64,000 nucleotides of DNA, taken from Neostapfia colusana. Lineage: Eukaryota; Streptophyta; Magnoliopsida; Poales; Poaceae. Below the pieces are notes generated by a model. That model had not been told where the DNA came from, did no database searches, and worked only from the letters and a program-made list of their open reading frames with translations. Position 1 is the stretch's first letter; the number at the start of each line of letters is the position of its first letter. Where the stretch lies: the NCBI GenBank assembly GCA_030760725.1, contig JASWHV010000011.1, forward strand, positions 17,447,501 to 17,511,500. The letters are read 5' to 3'. The position numbers and the translations under genes were made by a program. This document shows, piece after piece, positions 9,861 to 21,930 of the stretch.

Positions 9861-12386
9861 CCCGTACTCGCAGGTACGTTCATTCTCCACAACCACCCTT
9901 CTTTGATATTATTTGATTCCGGTGCTACACAAAATTTCATAAGCAAATCTTATATTAGCATGTATCAAATACCAGTGCTACCTACAAAAAGTTCATACTT
10001 GATTTGCTCACCGGGTGGGAACATAGCTTCGCATACTATGGTCCCAAAGGCACCAATTGATTTAGATTGAAAAATATACCCGGCCTCTCTTATTACCTAG
10101 AAGATCAAAAGATAGATATTATCTTAGGGATGTCAGTACCGCCATGATGCCATTCTCAACATTGGTCTTTGAACAATTCAGCTAAACTCTTCCATTCATG
10201 CCCCCATCTATTGGTTCTTAAAACCAATGTTCTGGAAAATGCAACGGCATATCATGGTGAAGCCGTTAAGTTGGAAGAGATTCCGGTGGTTTGTGAATAC
10301 CCGGATGTATTCCCGATGATTTACCGGGCATGCCACCCGAACATGATGTGGAGTTTAAGATTGAACTTGCACAGGGTACTACACCAATCTCTCGGAGGAC
10401 GTATAGAATGGATCTAAATGAGCTTGCAGAATCGAAAGAGCAGCTGAATGACCTTATGAAGAAAGGTTTCATTTGACCGAGTTCATCGCCATGGGGATGC
10501 TCGGCGCCGTTCATGAAGAAGAAGGACACGAGACGTTGAGGTTATGCATAGACTATCATCCTCTCAATGTCATTAATATCAAGAACAAGTATCCACTACC
10601 TCGCATCGACATTTTATTCGATCAACTAGTGGGTGCTAAGGTGTTCTCCAAGATGGACCTTTGGTCCGTATATCATCAGATTAAAATCCAGGCGGAAGAT
10701 GTACCGAAGACGGCATTTTCAACGAGATGCGGCTTATATGAGTTTCTCGTCATGTCTTTTGGTCTCACTAATTCTCCAGCTCATTTCATGCATCTCATGA
10801 ATTCGGTATTCATGTCAGAGTGGACAAGATTGTTGTGGTCTTCATCGACGACATTATGGTATATTCCAAGCCGGTGGAAGAATATGCCGAACATTTACAT
10901 ATCGTGCTTCAACGATTAAGAGACCATAAGCTTTTTTCCAAGTTCAGCAAATGCGAGTTTTGTATCAACCAAGTGCCATTTCTTGGGCACATTATCTAAG
11001 CAGAAGGAATTGCTGTTGATCCAAGCAAAATCGAGCAAGTGCCGAAATGGAAGTCCCCCAAATCTGTCTACGAAGTCTGCAGCTTCTTGAGTTTAGCTGG
11101 ATATTATCAGAGATTCATCCCGAGCTTTTGAAAGTTGCTAAACCAATGATAGAATTGCTGAAGAAGGGTATTAAATATGTTTGTAATGCAGCATATGAAG
11201 AATCTTTCCAAACTTTAGTGAAGCAACTTACAACGACCCCAATTTTAGCTCAACCGGATACGACGAATCCATTTGACGTATATTGTGATGCATCCGGTAT
11301 TGGACTTGGCTGTATGTTGATGCAAGACGGTTGTGTGGTCGCATACGGATCACGACAACTCAGGAATCATGAGCAGCATTATCCAACTCATGATCTTGAG
11401 CTCGCTGTGGTGGTCCTTGCCTTGAAGATGTGGAGACATTACTTACTAGGGAACCTAGTACATCTCGACATCGCCCACAAAAGTTTGAAGTACATATTCA
11501 TTTAGAAAGAGTTGAATATGCGACCACGGAGATGGTTAGAATCAAGAACTATGAGATTGAGATTCATTATCATCTGGGCAAGGCAAATGTTGTTGCCGAT
11601 GCATTGAGCCGGAAGTCTCATGTTCATAGTCTGATCATCACCCCGATAGAAGAGGAAGAACCAAGTCTTTATTTGCTTCCATATGGAGATTTGTATAATC
11701 TTTCTCTCATACCCACAATAAGAGAGGCGATTATGAAGGCTCAAGCACAAGACAAAGGCATGTCCCATATTAGGAGGAGGATGGAGCATGGGGAAATGAA
11801 ATGCTTCTGGAAGGATGATGAGGAAGCCTTATGATTCAAAGACCGGATAGTTGTACCCCGTGATATGGGACTGCCAAAGAAAATTTTGAATGAGACTCAC
11901 TTATCCAAGTTTTCTATTCATCCGGGTAGTAACAAGATGTATCAAGAATTGAAGACAAAATTTTGGTGGACTCGGATGAAACGGAAGATTGCAAGGTATG
12001 TGTCCGGATGTGACATGTGTCGGCAAGTTAAAGCCGACCATATGAAGAAGGCAGGAACTTTGCAACCACTTAGTATTCCAGCATGGAAGTGGGAGGACAT
12101 TAGTATGGATCTCATTGTTGGGTTGCCTCAAACAGCCAACAAACATAATTTGATTTGGGTGATCGTAGATCGGTTAACCAAGTCGGCACATTTCATTTTG
12201 GTGAATACAAAGTTCCATGCCAAGAAGTATGCAGAGCTATACATTGCAAGGATATTATGCTTGCACGGAGTTCCCTGTACGATCATTTCAGATCGAGGTG
12301 CATTATTTGTTGCTCGTTTCTAGGAGCAGCTCCATGCCTCATTGGGGACCAAATTGATTAGGAGCTCTGCATATCACCCTCAAACG
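9861..12386 (+). pseudogene. pol: Family 2a pol (protease to integrase), truncated by insertion 2b
   Basis: Protease motif LFDSGATQNFI lies at about 9913-9945. RT follows with MPFG-like FGLTNSPAHFMHLMN near 10757-10805 and FIDDIMVYS near 10840-10865 after a frameshift, RNase H (VYCDASGIGLGC) at about 11275-11310, the integrase finger (HPGSNKMYQELK, CDMC) at about 11900-12030 and the integrase core (IISDRGALFVARF) to SSAYHPQT at 12386. Stops are seen near 10070, 10998, 11130, 11505, 11834 and 12321, with several frameshifts. The frame ends abruptly where the minus-strand copy 2b is inserted. Copies 2a and 2b are clearly the same family by protein similarity. Confidence 0.92.
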
Positions 12387-12634
12387 TGTGAGGACCGGGG
12401 GTCCCGACATCCCAGGATCTCGCTGAGGGGTGTTGTATTGTGCAACACCGGATAACACACGTATAAATACATTCATATTGAAAACAGTGGAAGCTAAACT
12501 TTGATTACATAAAACATTTTCTGTACATAATTTACATCAATGTACGTTTATTGCCTACACTCTCGGGCGTAGACTAAGCAAAAGAGTTAATGTTCAGCCC
12601 GTGAACATGTTCCCACTAGCCACACACTCAACAC

Positions 12635-12726
12635 TTAGCACGGTGGCATGCAGGGCTCCCACTCAACGGTAGAACCCACTGGGGGACCCGTCTCCTCTTC
12701 AGGAACCACTTCTTCTATGTCCTCAC
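12635..12726 (-). other. Predicted LTR mini-exon 3 (terminal), family 2b
   Basis: A minus-strand acceptor GCTGCAG precedes a phase-1 frame starting GEDIEEVVPEEETGPP and ending EWEPCMPPC before TAA at 12635-12637. The same ending, with small changes, occurs in copy 2e (KWESCMPPC) and copy 2c (EWEPYTLR). The hairpin at 12754-12769 ends 27 nt before the exon. Confidence 0.6.
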
Positions 12727-13754
12727 CTGCAGCAATGCTGCAACCACAAGCAGTGAGCACGAAAGCTCAGCAAGACTAACCCGACATTGCTAGCACATGC
12801 AACTCTACATGCTGGTATTTAGACATACAATGGAAGGTATTTTTTGCATAAAGACTCGCCTAATTACTTAAATCTTATTTTCAGCTTTTAGCATCAGGTA
12901 AGGTAATAACATTGTGCTAAGCAACATAGAAAATCCACAATCAAACAAGAAACACTTTATTCCTATGTTCCCTGCCTAAAGTTGAAACGAAACATTCATT
13001 TGCTCTACTCTAAAGAACATCATTAGAATCATAAGTATTACTCAAACAGCAGGTTCAGTACATGACAACCATTCTCTTTACCTGCGTCACGGTACAGTGA
13101 ACAAGTGGTACTCACTGACCACGAGGGATGGCGATTATAATCTATTTACACCTGAAGGGTTCACCCAAAAAACACGTCACGTACGCCCATACTCGATGTT
13201 ACCTACATCACACATCCCGGACATTGTACGAGACAACCTTTCACCCGTTAGCTAATTGTTGAACCGGTCCTATCGTCCCTGGCAGGAGGTCCCTACACGG
13301 AGCAACCATGTGCCCGCTAGCAGATTTCCACCTTGCTGCCCTCAACCAACCCCTCTAGACGACAAGCAATGCCTCTACCTCCAGCTACCCGAATTATATC
13401 GTTTTACTGGTTCCCATAATCCCTGTATGTCTTCAGTACAATTCTAGCTTGTTCAACAGGGCCGCACACGACTCATTCGTCACCCAACACAAGCAGAGCA
13501 ACGGCTCATAGGCCCCCAAAGTCCTGCTGCTCCTACCCTCTGCTTGGTCTCAAATTCAAGTCATATTTCTCATGATTTTAGCATAGCAGTGACTACTCAA
13601 AATTCATATTCTAGACTAAAACCCCTGGATATTTCATAAGCTATGCATGTGGGTTTTTAATCAAAGACCTAATGCATTCAAGTCCTAGACAATCTATATT
13701 AAGTGTGAAAGGTAAAACTTTATAAAGACAGTGTTAATGCAAACCTGAGATTGC

Positions 13755-13832
13755 CTTGCTGCAAGTTGTCGAATATGTTATTCTCTGGAAGAATGTAGTT
13801 GAGGATCTGCGGGGCTTCGTCGACTTCAGCGA
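13755..13832 (-). other. Predicted LTR mini-exon 2, family 2b
   Basis: A 78-nt minus-strand exon between GATTAG and GCAATC (GC donor). Its phase-1 frame reads VAEVDEAPQILNYILPENN and ends LQQ, matching copy 2c (VAEGEETPEVLDLL) and 2e (VAKVEEEPEVLDF). Confidence 0.6.
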
Positions 13833-16202
13833 CTAATCGTAACGAAATTAAGAATGCATGTCAAATTCAAATGCAAATGTATTGAGTGAATATGTAAAGA
13901 CTCTAACTCGATCTACAAATAAGTATCTGTTCTGAAATTTTTACAGTGGATTGGTGAAAAACTAAACAGAAGAATGCCCGAGTTTCATTTGAATCAAAGC
14001 TCAATTGAGCCTTGTACAAATAAATGTATGAAAAGCCATTATTAGTGCCTCTAAGTCTTCCTAGGGATTTTCATGAAGCAAATTTATACTTTTTGGAAAC
14101 TAGACTTTATATGGACTCTAATGGAATTTGTTTCATGTAAATCTAAGCATCCTAGAGAAATTTATGGCTAATGGAAAACATGAGAAAGTTATGAAAATGT
14201 TTCTGGACATTTTCTATTTTCTCAGGTGAAGTTCACTTAATCACACAATTATGTGGACTTAATGAACTCGAATGGATCTGTAATTTGGCATGTGACTCAA
14301 GGATATTAAAAAAATATCCTGACCAAATTTAGAATCTTCCACCAAGTGGATTTCCAGTTATAAATCCTAACAATTTAAATTTTAGAGATTTAATTATGGA
14401 AAACTAATGAATTTCAAGGAATGAAACTGGTATTGCTGGATAGTACTCAGAGAGATTAATCCAATGAAATTGGTTTGACTAGATTTGGACACTCCTGCAG
14501 AAAGTTATGAGTGATTGAAGTTGGAGGGAAATCAGGAAAAAAAAGTGAATTGTTTTAATTGCTGACGGTGGGCCCAAAAGGCAGATGCTTATTCTTCCTC
14601 CTTCCTCGGTCATGGCGTGCACCGGACAACAGTGGTGGTGCGACCCGTTCTCTGCCTATATTTGCTAATTCTCGGCGAGGTTTCCAGCTACACGATCCTC
14701 AAATAATAGCACAGCCGCCGGGCAACAAGTTGGAGCTCGAACTCGCCGGGAAAGAGACCGGCGACGGCGGCAGCGGACGGCAGCGCGGTGCCGATGGTGA
14801 ACTCACAACCCGGAGCCTAAACCAACGAGATAAAGGGACGTAGAGAACCACTAGGGTGTGTAGAACCTGATTCGACACCCAACTTGAGCAGAAACCGACA
14901 GGAAAGTGGAGTGCACCGGTGATCTGACGGTTTTAGGCGGGCGGTGACGAAATCACGTCGCCCAACTCACCGGATCGATGGTTTCCCCCGGGTTTTGGTC
15001 CGTGTGATCGTTTGGAACTCTATTTGCTATGGCTTGATCAGAATTGCAAATGATCAAGCATGTTTGATGAATTTCCCATTGAATTATAACTGCTATAAAC
15101 TACAACCGGTACAATAATTCAAATTCTGGCTCACCGGCATCGAGAGAGGGCAAGGGGTCCGGGATGATTAGATAGACTTCATTGCTAATCTTTGTGCATG
15201 TTTAATTGGCCCGGAAACTCTACGAGTTGGCCGCACGATAAAAAACCGCGACGGGGACTTTGTTCTGTCCCGAGGAGTGAAAACTCGTCGTGGCACAGCT
15301 CGGAGAAGACGGAACCAGCTCGGTGATGCGTCAAGGAGGGTCTCATGATCCTTCCTCCAGCCTCAGTTCGGTGTGAAAGACTCGGGAGCGTGTTATAAAC
15401 GGTGAAGGTGGTGGCGCACGCGAGGGACTAGCGTGGCGGCGGTTCCTGTGCGCGAGGGAGACGAAGTCCAAGTGAAATGATCTTTTGGGCGCTCGGGCTC
15501 TGGGGATAAGAAGAGGCCAGGCGCTGATCGGCGGCCAGAACCTAAGAACAGGTGGTGGTAGCGATCGGTCTCCATGGCGTCCGCTAGTGAAGTACCGAGG
15601 CTCGAGCAGCTCGGCTGAGAGGCGGATTCCTTTGCTTGTGTGGCTGACAAAGGGGTCCCACAGCTGAAATTTTGTCCTCAAAACTTGAATTCCTACTGCC
15701 CAAATTATCTGGGACACTAATTCCCTTTGTCATTTGCTCAAACCACTGAATTAGTGTTTGGGTTTTGAATGGTCCAAAGTGTAACACTGGTTTGGTTGAA
15801 TTTGTATGAAACACGAATCTGAAATTCAAATTCAGTTTTGAATTGAGCAATTTAGCTACTGTCAAGATTAGTCCCAAATGGGATGAAACTTGGTAGAGTG
15901 GCTCAGAAAAATGTGCTGAGTTTAAATATGAATAATTCTTTTGAATCCATATGGTAGAAGTAGTTTGAATTTGAAATCTAAATTCAACTGTCCTTTCAAT
16001 AATTGTATCCAAAAGTACCCCAAACATGTTTGGATTTGCATGAAATTTGGCATGAGCAATCCTTAGGATGTTTGTGACTTAACAGGGAGATCAGCCTCTA
16101 AAGATGACATGTTGGAATTACCACTTTTGGATTTTGTTTCTTCATCCTCTATTTACTTTATTGATGGTAGTTACTTGCTCTTTAATCATGTTCATTTGAT
16201 TG

Positions 16203-18112
16203 CTACAAAGTGAGCTGTGCTGTATCAGGTGATGAAAATTTAGGAAGCCAAAAACTTGTTCCTTTACATTCACCCCCTTGAAAGAATCTCGTCCCGAGAT
16301 TACAATGTGAAAATAGAGAGAGGATGGTGAAGAAATATCGGATATGCGACGTTAAAAATTTCGGGTAGTTGGTACGAAGAAACTCCTCGCTCTCCCACGT
16401 TGCTTCCTCCTCAGAGTGACTACTCCACAATATTTTGTACAACCATAGTGTCTGGTTGTGTGTGGTTCGAGCTTTCTCGGTGATGATCTGAACCGGTTCT
16501 CCCGATATGTGAGATCCGGTTTCAGTTTCTCGATATCTCCCAGCTGAACTGTGGTTAAAAATTTAAGGCACTTTTTCAGCTGAGATATATGAAAATATCG
16601 TGCACACCGGATAGTGATGCTGGTAATTCCAGCCGGTATGCAACGGTTCCACACTTCTCCAAAATCTTGAACGGACCAATGAATCGGGGAGCAACTTTCC
16701 TCTGACCCAAAATCTATTCACCCCCTTCATAGGAGATACGCGTAGATAAACGTGATCCCCGATCTCAAACTGCAGAGGGCGCCTTCTACAATCTGCGTAG
16801 TGCTTTTGTTGGGATTGGGCGGCTTTCACATTTGATTGAATAATCCAAACTTATTCTTCTGCATTGTTGAGAAGATCAATCCCGAAGGTGACCCTCTCAC
16901 CGGACTCACACCAATTTAGTGGTGTGCAGCATTTTCTTCCGTACAGCACCCTGTAGGGCGCTATCTTGATACTGGCCTGGTACCCATTGTTGTACGAAAA
17001 CTTGGCTAACAGTAAATGTTCATCCCAGTTCTTACCGTGATTAATAGCGCAAGCTCGTAACATATCCTCCAGGATTTGATTTACCCACTCGGTTTGCCCA
17101 TCCGTCTACGGGTGGTAAGCTGAACTCCGGATCAGTTTTGTACCCAACGCTGCATGTAATTGTTCCCAAATACGAGACACAAACAGGGTGCCTCGATCTG
17201 AGATGATGGTGCAGGGTATGCCGTGTAAACACAGGATCCGTGAGATGTATAGTTCAGCATACATCTTGGCGTTGTAGTTGGTTTTAACCGGGATAAAATG
17301 TGCAGATTTTGTGAGCCGGTCGACGATTACCCAAGCTGGATCATGTTTTTGAAACGTCGTGGGTAAACCAACAATGAAATTCATGCTTACGTCCTCCCAC
17401 TTCCAAGCAGGGATGCCTAGAGGTTGTAACAGTCCCGGTTTCCTCATGTGATCTGCCTTCACCCTCCGGCATGTTTCACACTCGGGCACGTATCTAGCGA
17501 CCTCTCGCTTCATCGGTGTCCACCAAAATTTTCTGTTCAGCTCTTGATACATCTTGTTACTGCCAGGGTGAACTGAAAACTTTGACAAGTGTGCGTCATC
17601 AAAGATTTCCTTCCTTAGTTCCAGGTTACGGGCTATGACGATTCTGTTTTTGAACCACAGAACATCGTCTTCATCTTTCCGGAAACATTTCAGCTCTCTG
17701 CTGTCCACTTGTCTCCACAAATGTGACATACCCTTATCCTGTTTCTGGGCTTCCACTATTTCTTCACAGATGGTGGGGATGAGAGCTATGTTATAGAGAT
17801 CTCCATGTGGAACCAAATACCGATTTGGTTCACTCTCTTCAACTGGTGTGATGGTTAGATTATGGACGTGTGACTCGTGCCTCAGCGCGTCGGCCACCAC
17901 GTTTGCCTTCCTGGGATGATAATGGATCTCTATTTCATAATACTTTATCAGCTCTAACCATCTCTACTGCCTCATGTTCAACCTCTTCTGAGTGAAATGT
18001 ATTTGAGGCTTTCGTGGTCGGTATATAGATGTACGAGATTGCCAAGCAAGCAATGCCTCCACATCTTGAGATTGAGTACCACAGCAGCTAGTTCTAAGTT
18101 ATGAGTTGGATA
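16203..18112 (-). pseudogene. pol: Family 2b pol, 3' part (RNase H to chromodomain)
   Basis: Continues, after the solo LTR 2c, from the RNase H motif NYPTHNLELAAVV at 18112-18075. The longest open stretch, 17900-17106, covers the integrase finger (H-x-H; CETC) and core (IISDRGTLFVSRIW) up to SSAYHP, then a TAG at 17107, another stop near 16850, and a frameshift near 16620. The chromodomain-like tail (KILWSSHSEEEATWESEEF) lies at about 16440-16380. The last frame has no stop before the polypurine tract and runs through it into the LTR, stopping at 16203. Confidence 0.9.
16269..16284 (-). other. Polypurine tract of family 2b
   Basis: The minus strand reads TTTCAAGGGGGTGAA directly before the LTR start TGTAAAGG. 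Confidence 0.8.
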
Positions 18113-20499
18113 ATTTTTGTAAAAGCCCAAGAATTTTACTTGCTAGAGTGTTCATCACATCACCACATCACAGCTCATGTTGTGGAAGTCTCATGAACAT
18201 TTGTGAAGAGCAAGTAAATACCATCAAGAGGTGGATTAGAGGAAGAACTGACAAATCCAAAAGTAGGAGCTCACACATATAAACATTAGAGGCTGAGCTC
18301 ACCATTTGGCCCTAAATATTCTTGGTAATGCTCAGGCCAAGTTTAAAGCAAATCCAAACCCTTTTGAGCAACTTTTGGAAACATTTGTGAAAAGGGCTAA
18401 TTTGAATGCAAATTAAAATTTCAGCTACTTTCATCACTTGGATTCCAAAGATGACTTCACATTCAAACTCAGCACATTTTTCTGAGTTAGTCCACCAATT
18501 TTCATCCTCATTGTAGTTCATCTTGTTGGGAGCTAAATTTGCATTAATTCAAAACTGAATTTGAATTTCAAATTCAAATGTGAATCGAATTTAGCCAAAC
18601 CAACTTCAATTTGAGGAAATTAAATTCAACTCATGACTTGGTGATGAAGTCTACACTTCAATGTTGTGTAGCTGAGATATTTGCAACAAAGAAATGGAAA
18701 AGGATTAGAGGGGAGGAGTGGGCTCACATGTCAGTTAAACCCACCGAGTGAAGCAACTTACACGCACTCTGTTTCTTCGGGTTCCTTCACCGAACGCCAC
18801 CAAGCTGTTCTCGGCTGCCACCTCCTCAGCCTTCACCGTGTGCTGGCGACCACAGCCATGGCCTTCTTGCCCAAAGCCTCTACTCGTTGTCTCACACCAA
18901 GTCCTTGCCCTGCCTTCGCACATGCTCGATAGCAAACACAGCCACCACCGGCCGCCCCTCTTGGTTCCCCGGTGTGCCGCCATTCTAAGCACTCTCGTGG
19001 CTGACGATCAACAGAAAATAGACGCGCCAGAGGCTGCTCGAACTCACGGTGAAAACCCTACAACCTTTCATGCACTGTTGAGGGAGAATTTCCCCGTTTA
19101 CTTTTCGGTGTTCAAAGAACCGAGCCGGCCGAAAATCCAAAATTCTTGGTGGTCAGTCTATACTAGCTCGTTTTCCGTTGGTCATACGTCCTAGGCCTTC
19201 CAACAAACCTCTAGGATCAACAACCGGCGAAAACCGTCGACCATGGTTGCTGTTCTTCGAGTTTTTCCGATTGCTGCCGTTTTTAGCTCTAGGTCGACGG
19301 TGAGGTACTAGCTCCGGCCATTTCCATGGCAAACCGAGTTCAAGTTCATGCTCAGCAAGTCACCACGGAGCTGTAGGAGGAAACCGTTCCAAAAATAGGG
19401 TCCTATGTAGCTCGGGCGACATCACCGGAGTTGGAATCGCCGCTGTCACCGTCACGAGCATGGTTCCAGCCGTCGCCGAGCTTCGGTGAGTGCACCAACG
19501 TGTTCCTTGAGTGTAGTTTGGGCACAGGTGGCGAGTTTTGTCGAAGGTCGTGTGGTAGAACAACCGGCGGCGAGTTCTCCGGCGAGGCGCCGCCGCGGGG
19601 AGCGCGGGTGTCACGAGGAAGACGAAGGAGGGGCCGGGTCCACCGGTCAGTTTCTGTTTTCCCGCGGGGATCCGATTGCGGATGGTATTTGGTGCGGCAG
19701 CGCGGGTAAAACCCCATGGGCTGCGGTGTCGCCGCGATCTCAGCGGGCCGGTTTAACTAGTGGGGCCCACAATCAGAGTTTAAACATTTCCAACAATTTC
19801 AGATTTCAGTTCCACTTCAAATGTCCATAACTTTTGCGAGGATGGTCCAAATTGAGTGAACCGAATTTTGTTGGATTCAGATCTTCGAGTACTATCAAAC
19901 CAAACAAGTTTAAGCTCATCAAACTTACTCTTTTTCCAGAATTAATTCTCTAAAATTTAAACTGTTGGGAATTTTATCTGGAGAATTCTTTTATGGAAAA
20001 TTCTGAAATTTGGCCAGGAGGTTCATATGAAAATCCTTGAGTCACAGGAAAAATAAATATCCATACAAGTTCATTTAGTTCCCCTAATGTGTGATTAAGT
20101 GAACTGCCCTGAGAAAATAGAAATATGTACAGAAACATTTTTCGCATTTTCGAAAATCTTGATTCGGGCATAACTTTCTCTAGGATTATTCAAATTACAT
20201 GAGACCAACTGCATTAGGATCATCTCAAACTCTAGTTTCCAGAAAATAATTGTTTGATCCATGAAAATCCCTGAAAATCCATAGAAGCTCTAATAATGAC
20301 CATTTGAACTTTTATTTGTGCAGAGCTCAAATGAGCTTTGATTTAAATGAAATTTGGTCAAGTCTCTGAGTAGTTTCTCACCAAGCCACAGTAAAAATTT
20401 CAGATCCAAATGGGATGTCTAGCTAGAGTTACAGTCTTTACATACAAACTTCAACACATTGCATTTAAATTGACATGTCGATTGAATTCTCACGTATAG

Positions 20500-20580
20500 T
20501 CGCTGAAGGCGAAGAGACCCCGGAGGTGCTGGACTTACTACTTCAGGAGGAAACACTAACACCTGACCAGCAGCAACAAG
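20500..20580 (+). other. Predicted LTR mini-exon 2, family 2c
   Basis: An 81-nt segment between CACGTATAG and the GC donor CAACAAG/GCAAGC. Phase-1 frame VAEGEETPEVLDLLLQEE, ending DQQQQ. The matching exon in 2e has the same length. Confidence 0.6.
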
Positions 20581-21566
20581 GCAAGCCCCGGTTTGCATTG
20601 AACAAATTTTATAAAGTTTTGCTTTATATACATTTAGCTTGAGGTATGCTTGTGCATTAGGTGTAGGATGGATGAAACCCCAAATGCATGACCAGATTAT
20701 TCCAACAAGAGTGAGGGTAGTGTCTAAATCCTCAAGTAGTGCATGCTGTGCTTAATGTTTATAGACTTCAGTACAAGTCGAGTAGTTGGAATCTACTCGC
20801 CAGTATAGGGTTCAGGATACACGGGCTTGGTTCGAGTTGTGCGAAAACTTTAGTAAGAACACAATGAGACTAGTAAGGGTCTAGGACGCAGCAATAGGAA
20901 GTCTTGTATGCGTAGACCTGTCCGTGTCGATTGAGGACCAATCCGTGTGCGGCCCCGATAAACTGATGTACCCTATACCTCCGGGCGTCGAGGCATAACA
21001 CACTGATTTATAGGTGTAGGTTGAGGGCAGCAAGGTGGAAATCCGCTAACGGGCATAGAGAGATCCTCCGTTTAGGGAACCTCCTGTCCATTTGGGTGCG
21101 ACCGGTTCGACGTTTGGGCTGTTTGGTGAAAGGTTGTCCCGTACGACATGGGGTGAGCGTGCTGTGGGAAGCTTCACGTATGGGCATACCTGACGTGCTT
21201 TTCGGGTATCCCTGCAGGTGTATATGAGTCGATTTGCCCTCCCTCGCGGTTATGAGTACTGCTTGTTCACTGTGTTGTGACGTAGGTTAACATATGGAAC
21301 TTTGTGATTCAATATTGCTGATATGAATAACTTGTATTGCTACATGTGTGCCACTAAATATTTCTCACTAAATATCAGATTCATGAACCGTTAACTTATG
21401 GCGAAAAGATGAATTAAGGATGAACTTATAGGCGTGTCCAGTATCCTTTGCTGCAAATTGCCATCCTATCTTTTTTATGACCTGCATGTAGAGTTTTCTG
21501 TGTAGGTCAGTCGGTTAAGACTTGCTGAGCCATCATGCTCATGGTTGCTGATATGAGTGTTTGCAG

Positions 21567-21664
21567 GTGAGGAGTACCCCACAGACTCGGAGTACGGGTC
21601 CACCGGCGAGGGCTACCCTCCGTCAGGGACAATGGCTGAGTGGGAGCCGTACACGCTGCGCTGA
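21567..21664 (+). other. Predicted LTR mini-exon 3 (terminal), family 2c
   Basis: Acceptor GTTTGCAG, then a phase-1 frame beginning GEEYPTDSEYGSTGEGYPP and ending EWEPYTLR before TGA 21662-21664. The hairpin TGAGC-N6-GCTCA at 21526-21541 ends 25 nt upstream. Confidence 0.6.
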
Positions 21665-21930
21665 GGCTGAGTGCAGCTAGGGTAGGTTGTCCATAGGGCC
21701 GGACAACCAACTTTTGCTAGTTAGGTGGGCGTGAGTTGTATAAATATCTTCCGCTGTAGTAAACTCTATAAATAGATGTAAACTGAAGGTTTGTACTACT
21801 TTTTGTACATATTCAGTTTGTTTTCAATGTAATACTATGGTTGCCTTATGATGTGTGCTGTCAGGTGTCGCATCGTGCGGCACCACCCTCTGAGATCCTG
21901 GACGTACGGATTTCGGTCTGTCACAATTTT

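Larger units (their letters stand above)
12387..16268 (-). repeat. Family 2b 3' LTR (3882 bp, minus strand)
   Basis: On the minus strand the LTR starts TGTAAAGGAAC just after the polypurine tract and ends GGTCCTCACA. It aligns in reverse with 2c and 2e, both at the start (GAGCAAGTAA block) and in the 3' part. It carries mini-exons at 13755-13832 and 12635-12726 and a TGAGC/GCTCA hairpin at 12754-12769. Confidence 0.9.
18118..21925 (+). repeat. Family 2c solo LTR (3808 bp) with target duplication ATTTT
   Basis: Begins TGTAAAAGCCC and ends GGTCTGTCACA. Perfect 5-bp duplications ATTTT flank it (18113-18117 and 21926-21930), and on both sides the minus-strand RNase H of copy 2b continues, so this is one LTR left after recombination between the two LTRs of an element. 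It contains mini-exons at 20500-20580 and 21567-21664 and a hairpin at 21526-21541. The GC-rich part at about 18740-19750 resembles a promoter and leader zone with a good donor TTCG/GTGAGTG after 19486. Confidence 0.93.

Noticed and set aside
18681..19830. Several medium-size frames on both strands of the 2c LTR
   Set aside because: They do not persist in 2b or 2e, and the region reads like a GC-rich leader and promoter.
12387..21925. 2b LTR and 2c LTR as the two LTRs of one element
   Set aside because: They lie in opposite orientation and 2c has its own ATTTT duplication.
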